Positions 59,162-64,000 of a stretch of 64,000 nt of DNA are shown here, in pieces. Made by a program: the position numbers and the translations under genes. The stretch is from Nodosilinea sp. PGN35. GTDB lineage: Bacteria; Cyanobacteriota; Cyanobacteriia; Phormidesmidales; Phormidesmidaceae. The notes below the pieces were generated by a model, which was not told the origin of the DNA, did not search any database, and was given only the letters and a program-made list of their open reading frames with translations. The DNA is taken from the NCBI RefSeq assembly GCF_029109325.1, contig NZ_JAQKQJ010000018.1, positions 62,001 through 126,000 on the forward strand, given 5' to 3'. Every line of letters begins with the position of its first letter. The first letter of the stretch is position 1.

Positions 59162-59782
59162 TCACAGGGTTGGCCCACTCTGCATCGGCCCCAGGTAGCG
59201 GGTCAGGTAGGGCGAAAACACTTCGTAAATCAGCGTCAGCGGCTTGCCCCGGTGCCAAAACAGGTAGTGGCGACCCCAGAACGGCCCGGCCTGGCCAAAG
59301 GCTTCTTCTAGAGCTGGCGAGTCGCCGTAGTAGAGGCCCTGAATGTCGCGGTACAGTTCGGTGCGCAGGCGGGCCAGGCTGGCCCAGATGGGCAGTGACT
59401 TGTTTTGCAGGTACTCATCGACGTGGCTGGCCTCCCACCAGGAGGCGGCGTAGGCGAGGCGCTGGCCCGAGGCGGTGCGCAGCCACACCTGGCGGCGCAG
59501 GCGGGGGCCGGGCACCACGCGAATGATGTCGGGGGCACCGTCGAGATCCATGCCTACCGGGGTCATGTCGATGACATCGACTTCGGTGCGATCGCGAGTC
59601 AGCAGCTGTAAATGGCGGGTGGGCGAACCATCCCCCAGGAGTAAAATTTGCCAGGCGGGAGCCAGCTGGTCGTGGGGCAGCCCCTTTTGTACGGTGGGCT
59701 GCCCGGCCTGCCAGCGGGGGGCGAGGGCGTGCCAGTCGCTGGGCACCGCCGGATCGGTGATGGGCTGTAGGGCAGAGGCCAA
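59162..59782 (-). CDS. Chorismate lyase (plastoquinone biosynthesis, cyanobacterial type)
   Basis: 206 residues. The cyanobacterial chorismate pyruvate-lyase pattern is clear: LLLGDGSPTRHLQLLT, RQVWLRTASGQRLAYAASWW, IWASLARLRTELYRDIQGLYYG, GPFWGRHYLFWHRGKPLTLIYEVFSPYL. It converts chorismate to 4-hydroxybenzoate and pyruvate to start plastoquinone head-group synthesis. It resembles UbiC in role but is a distinct subfamily (DUF98). It is monocistronic. Confidence 0.92.
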   Translation of the reverse strand: MASALQPITDPAVPSDWHALAPRWQAGQPTVQKGLPHDQLAPAWQILLLGDGSPTRHLQLLTRDRTEVDVIDMTPVGMDLDGAPDIIRVVPGPRLRRQVWLRTASGQRLAYAASWWEASHVDEYLQNKSLPIWASLARLRTELYRDIQGLYYGDSPALEEAFGQAGPFWGRHYLFWHRGKPLTLIYEVFSPYLTRYLGPMQSGPTL

Positions 59783-59926
59783 GGGCGTTACAAAAATTCA
59801 CGTCTTAACCCTATGCTATCGCGGCAGCCCGACCGTTTCTAGCTAAATCTAAAGAATCAGGGCGGGCTACAGTAAATCAGTTCACCACCACGGCCACTAA
59901 CACTTATGAGCGGAGAGTGCGACTCC

Positions 59927-60322
59927 ATGGCAGAGGAAATCAAACTGGCAGTCAACGGCACTCTCATGCGGGGCCTTGGGCTTAACTCCAACCTGCTCAA
60001 CGTCGGGGCTAAGTTTCTCTACGAGGCGGCCACTGTTCCCTACTACCGGCTGTGGTCAATCGACGACATACACCCCGCCATGGTACGGGTCAGCCACGGC
60101 GGCATCGCTGTGGCGCTGGAGGTGTGGCAGGTACCTCCAGCCGGGCTGGTGCAGGTGCTGCTGCAAGAGCCGCCGGGGCTGAGCATCGGCAAAGTGATGC
60201 TCGACAATGGCGAAACCGTCTTAGGAGTACTGGGCGAACCCGTGCTGTGCGAGGGACAGCGGGAGATTTCGGCCTACGGCGGCTGGCGATCGTACTGCTC
60301 GGCCCTAGACGAAGAACTCTAG
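59927..60322 (+). CDS. Allophanate-hydrolase-C-terminal-like / gamma-glutamylcyclotransferase-like protein
   Basis: 131 residues from ATG 59927, with GGAGAG at 59912-59917. VNGTLMRGLGLNSNLLNVGA, YYRLWSIDDIHPAMVRV, ALEVWQVPPAGLVQVLLQEPPGLSIGKVML and the ending CEGQREISAYGGW match the C-terminal domain of allophanate hydrolase and small stand-alone homologues with a gamma-glutamylcyclotransferase-like fold. The reaction is unknown; it is not a full allophanate hydrolase because the amidase part is missing. No urea-related gene lies adjacent. Confidence 0.82.
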   Translation: MAEEIKLAVNGTLMRGLGLNSNLLNVGAKFLYEAATVPYYRLWSIDDIHPAMVRVSHGGIAVALEVWQVPPAGLVQVLLQEPPGLSIGKVMLDNGETVLGVLGEPVLCEGQREISAYGGWRSYCSALDEEL

Positions 60323-60358
60323 CTGGAGCCAGTTCGATTGAGACATTTGTGGGGTGAG

Positions 60359-60413
60359 CGTTCAAGCGTTTGAACGTTTTTGGGGTTTTTGGCGTCCTAG
60401 CCAGCGTGACTAC
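60359..60413. repeat. Palindromic element B, right half copy 3
   Basis: GTTCAAGCGTTTGAACGTTTTTGG, then GGCGTCCTAGCCAGCGTGACTA match the centre and right arm of the 11745-11847 copy (GTGTCCTAACCAGCGTGACTA). The left arm is missing. It fills most of the gap between the cyclotransferase-like gene and the end of the protease gene. Confidence 0.7.
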
Positions 60414-60426
60414 ACTTCCTCAGCGT

Positions 60427-61884
60427 CTACTCCACCGTCAGCAGAAATCGCCCGCGCCCGCCCGCCTGGTAGCTGTTGACCAATACCGTATATTGGCCAT
60501 CGCGGGGCAGCCTAAACGCCAGGGCAGAATTGGTGGTGTTGGCGCTGGCGTCGTCATTTTCGGCGAGGCGGTTGCGGCTGTCGTCGAGCAAAATCATATA
60601 GGTGTCGAAGTCGGGGCTCTCGAGCCGCAGGCGCACCGTCTGCCCGGCTCGGCCCTGAAAGCTAAATTCTTGGTAATAAGAACCATCCTGCAGGGTGCGA
60701 TCGCCCGGCCCCAAATTGCCCTGCTGCCGCAGGAGGGCACCGCTAGGGGCGTTGTTGGGGGCGTTGGGGGCCGGGCCACCCCGCCCACCGCCCGTCTGGC
60801 TGAGCTGCAGCTGGTAACGGCCCGATTCGCCCTGGCCGTAGCTGTTGGCCAAAATGATGTATGACCCGGTGTAGGGCAACTGTACCGAGATGCGGGCGCT
60901 GAGGTTGCCGCCGCTGTCGTCGTCTTGCACAGAAAAATCGTCGCGATCGGCAGAGAGCAAAATCAAGTAGGGGTCAACATCCTGGCTGCTCATGGCGATG
61001 GTGACGGTCTGCCCCGCCTGCCCCTCAAACCGGTAGGGGTTGTAGAAGCTGCCGTCGGGCAGCACGTTGCTGGTGTCGTTGAGCTGACCCTGCACCGTGG
61101 TGTCCAGGGCAATGGGTGCCGGTTCGCGGCGGGTGCGATCGGCGGGGGCGGTGGCGGTGGCCGTGCCCGATCGCACCGAGGCCAAAAATGTCTGCACCGC
61201 ATCGGTGGGAATGGCAAAGCCAATGCCCACGCTGCCGCCGCCGCTGCCGGTGGTAAAAATCGAGGTGTTGACGCCGATCATCTGACCGGCACTGTTGAGT
61301 AGGGGGCCGCCCGAGTTGCCGGGGTTGATGGCGGCGTCGGTCTGAATCACGTTGCGATCGCGGTCAATACGGCTGACAATGCCCACCGTCAGGGTACCCT
61401 GCAACCCAAAGGGGCTGCCAATGGCAAAGGCGCTTTGGCCCACCCGCACCGAGTTGACGGGCGCAATGGGCACGGTGGGTAGACCCCTGGGGGTGCCTCG
61501 CAGGCGCACCGCCGCCAAATCGAGCCGGTCTTGGCCGTAGCCCACCACGTCCCCCTGGAAGCTGCGTCCGTCCGACAGGCGCACCGTCACCACGCGCTCG
61601 CTGCCCACCACGTGGGCATTGGTCAAGATCAGCCCGCTGGCGTCAATAATGCTGCCGCTGCCGCCGCCGTCGCGGGTGTTGATAGCCACCACCGCCGGGC
61701 TGGCCTGCTCGTACACCCGAATGGTGGTGGCCTCGTCAACCACCGACTGGGCCAGGGCGGGGGAGGGCCCCAGAGGAACGCTGCTGAGCGGGGCGATCGC
61801 AGCCATCCCCGCCAGCAGTGCCCCCACCATGACTGAACCCGATGTCAAACGCCTGAACGCCGCCTGTGCCATATCGCTTCTCAA
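60427..61884 (-). CDS. Exported HtrA-like serine protease with two PPC domains
   Basis: 485 residues. Signal peptide to about residue 46 (SPALAQ). The trypsin-like domain carries the triad H91 (ILTNAHVVG), D122 (RLDLAAVRL) and S191 (AINPGNSGGPLL). After residue ~250 there are two bacterial pre-peptidase C-terminal (PPC) beta domains: YRFEGQAGQTVTIAMSSQDVDPYLILL and FSFQGRAGQTVRLRLESPDFDTYMILL, separated by a Gly/Pro/Asn linker. PDZ domains are absent, so it is an HtrA relative with a different C-terminal part. It likely degrades damaged proteins in the periplasm or on the surface. A Met at residue 5 is an alternative start. Confidence 0.93.
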   Translation of the reverse strand: MRSDMAQAAFRRLTSGSVMVGALLAGMAAIAPLSSVPLGPSPALAQSVVDEATTIRVYEQASPAVVAINTRDGGGSGSIIDASGLILTNAHVVGSERVVTVRLSDGRSFQGDVVGYGQDRLDLAAVRLRGTPRGLPTVPIAPVNSVRVGQSAFAIGSPFGLQGTLTVGIVSRIDRDRNVIQTDAAINPGNSGGPLLNSAGQMIGVNTSIFTTGSGGGSVGIGFAIPTDAVQTFLASVRSGTATATAPADRTRREPAPIALDTTVQGQLNDTSNVLPDGSFYNPYRFEGQAGQTVTIAMSSQDVDPYLILLSADRDDFSVQDDDSGGNLSARISVQLPYTGSYIILANSYGQGESGRYQLQLSQTGGGRGGPAPNAPNNAPSGALLRQQGNLGPGDRTLQDGSYYQEFSFQGRAGQTVRLRLESPDFDTYMILLDDSRNRLAENDDASANTTNSALAFRLPRDGQYTVLVNSYQAGGRGRFLLTVE

Positions 61885-62107
61885 TAATTCTGCACTACCG
61901 AGTTGGCTGGGGTAGTACCGGACACCTACTATCTACCTAGCCTTCCCCTACCGTCAGGATATCTCTCGAAAACCGGGAGAAACTGAACCGCTGGCCACTT
62001 TTGGCGCAGGCACTGCCGCTGCCACAGTCAGATTGCGGCCTCGATTGCGCTCCCTGGACTGAGCCCGGTAGACAGCCGTCTTGGCTGCAATGGCCTGATT
62101 AGACAGT

Positions 62108-62143
62108 TAAAAAGCGCCCAGGGTTCTGCATGCCCTGGGCGCT
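62108..62143 (-). terminator. Rho-independent terminator of ndhD
   Basis: On the reverse strand, AGCGCCCAGGG pairs perfectly with CCCTGGGCGCT (11 bp), followed by TTTTTAAC. It lies 30 bp after the ndhD stop. Confidence 0.85.
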
Positions 62144-62173
62144 AGAGATAGTCCTCGTCGGCTCTAGCCAGAC

Positions 62174-63763
<1,590 letters not shown>

Positions 63764-63773
63764 AGGGTCGTTT

Positions 63774-63931
63774 AGGTGTCGGATCTTTGGGTTTTGGGTT
63801 TTGGGTGTCGGGCTTTGGGTAACGGCTATGGGTTTCGGGTTTCGGGTTTCGGGTATTGGGTTTCGGGTTTTGCCTGACACCTAACACCTGACACCCGATA
63901 CCTAGCACCTGACACCCGTTACCTGATACCT
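63774..63931. repeat. Heptamer repeat array with inverted arms (ndhF-ndhD junction)
   Basis: Left arm with GGGTTTT, GGGTTTT, GGGTGTC, then several GGGTTTC; right arm CACCTGACACCCGATACCT and CACCTGACACCCGTTACCTGATACC, the complement of GGTATCGGGTGTC. The unit family is the same as at 24004-24080. It fills the ndhF-ndhD spacer and includes the ndhF stop at its edge. Confidence 0.8.
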
Positions 63932-64000
63932 ACGTCACCCCCGACAGCAGCACCAGCCCCAGCACCGCGCCAAACACAATCAGCGCATAGAACTGGGCCC
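63930..64000 (-). CDS. ndhF: 3' end of ndhF (NAD(P)H-quinone oxidoreductase subunit 5), partial
   Basis: The last 22 codons, reading AQFYALIVFGAVLGLVLL and then SGVT and stop, match the C-terminal helix of NdhF proteins. The gene continues beyond the window. It precedes ndhD on the same strand, as in other cyanobacteria with an ndhF-ndhD pair. Confidence 0.8.
   Translation of the reverse strand, partial: AQFYALIVFGAVLGLVLLSGVT

Overview
The window is chromosomal DNA from a GC-rich, probably filamentous or Leptolyngbya/Nodosilinea-like cyanobacterium. Evidence is the photosynthetic and cyanobacterial gene set: PsaK, NdhD and the tail of NdhF, the flavodiiron protein Flv3, the histidine kinase NblS/Hik33, a Tab2-family protein, a stand-alone chorismate lyase, a CbiG-CobJ fusion and a cyanobacterial-type kdp operon with a short KdpD. 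GCGATCGC (HIP1) octamers are scattered through most genes. The lineage assignment is inference. No rRNA, tRNA, CRISPR array, prophage or transposase was recognised.

Layout. 1-8.1 kb: tail of a receiver-like protein, a Rec/HD-GYP c-di-GMP phosphodiesterase, MnmD-like tRNA methyltransferase, flv3, an NAD-dependent epimerase and cobJ. 8.2-17.5 kb: housekeeping and hypothetical genes (alpha/beta hydrolase, HdeD-like, rhodanese, TerC, clpP, panB, ahcY). 17.7-29.7 kb: a frameshifted Uma2 gene, nblS, trpF, psaK, an M50 protease, YbjN-like and degenerate HD-GYP-like proteins, MarC, phasin-like, uracil-DNA glycosylase, and an S1-Tab2 pair. 29.7-36.1 kb: an orphan ABC permease, an ArsR regulator, an SH3b protein, and a tightly overlapping DUF4129-DUF4350-MoxR-DUF58 operon. 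36.2-42.7 kb: the most unusual block. It holds a membrane-anchored EAD1/nSTAND-type NTPase translationally coupled to one of two tandem exported CAP-domain proteins, preceded by a RelE/ParE-like small gene and a TRIC/UPF0126 channel. 42.7-48.9 kb: recA, a TspO-related membrane protein, a CPBP protease, a lipoprotein and sbcD. 48.9-57.8 kb: the kdp potassium-uptake locus and a divergent histidine kinase/NarL pair. 58.1-64 kb: CDF transporter, chorismate lyase, a small cyclotransferase-like protein, an HtrA-like protease with two PPC domains, ndhD and the 3' end of ndhF.

The intergenic DNA is rich in small repeats. Seven tandem arrays of an 8-bp unit (core AACGT) lie only around the kdp/kinase locus, and an unrelated four-helix-bundle gene sits in opposite orientation between kdpB and kdpA. 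A ~103-bp palindromic element occurs twice whole and once in part, and its core is the same octamer. A second element has a short form (68 nt) that resembles the two ends of a ~370-nt form joined together. Four 7-bp-period arrays form hairpins at gene ends. Two 24-26-nt hairpin-containing insertions lie inside coding sequences: one breaks the Uma2 gene and the other stays in frame in the RelE-like gene.

The best candidate for a new system is the STAND NTPase plus CAP protein operon at 36.2-41.7 kb. The best-supported structural oddities are the octamer arrays of the kdp locus and the 24-26-nt in-gene insertions. All functions are predicted from sequence reading alone; no database search was run.
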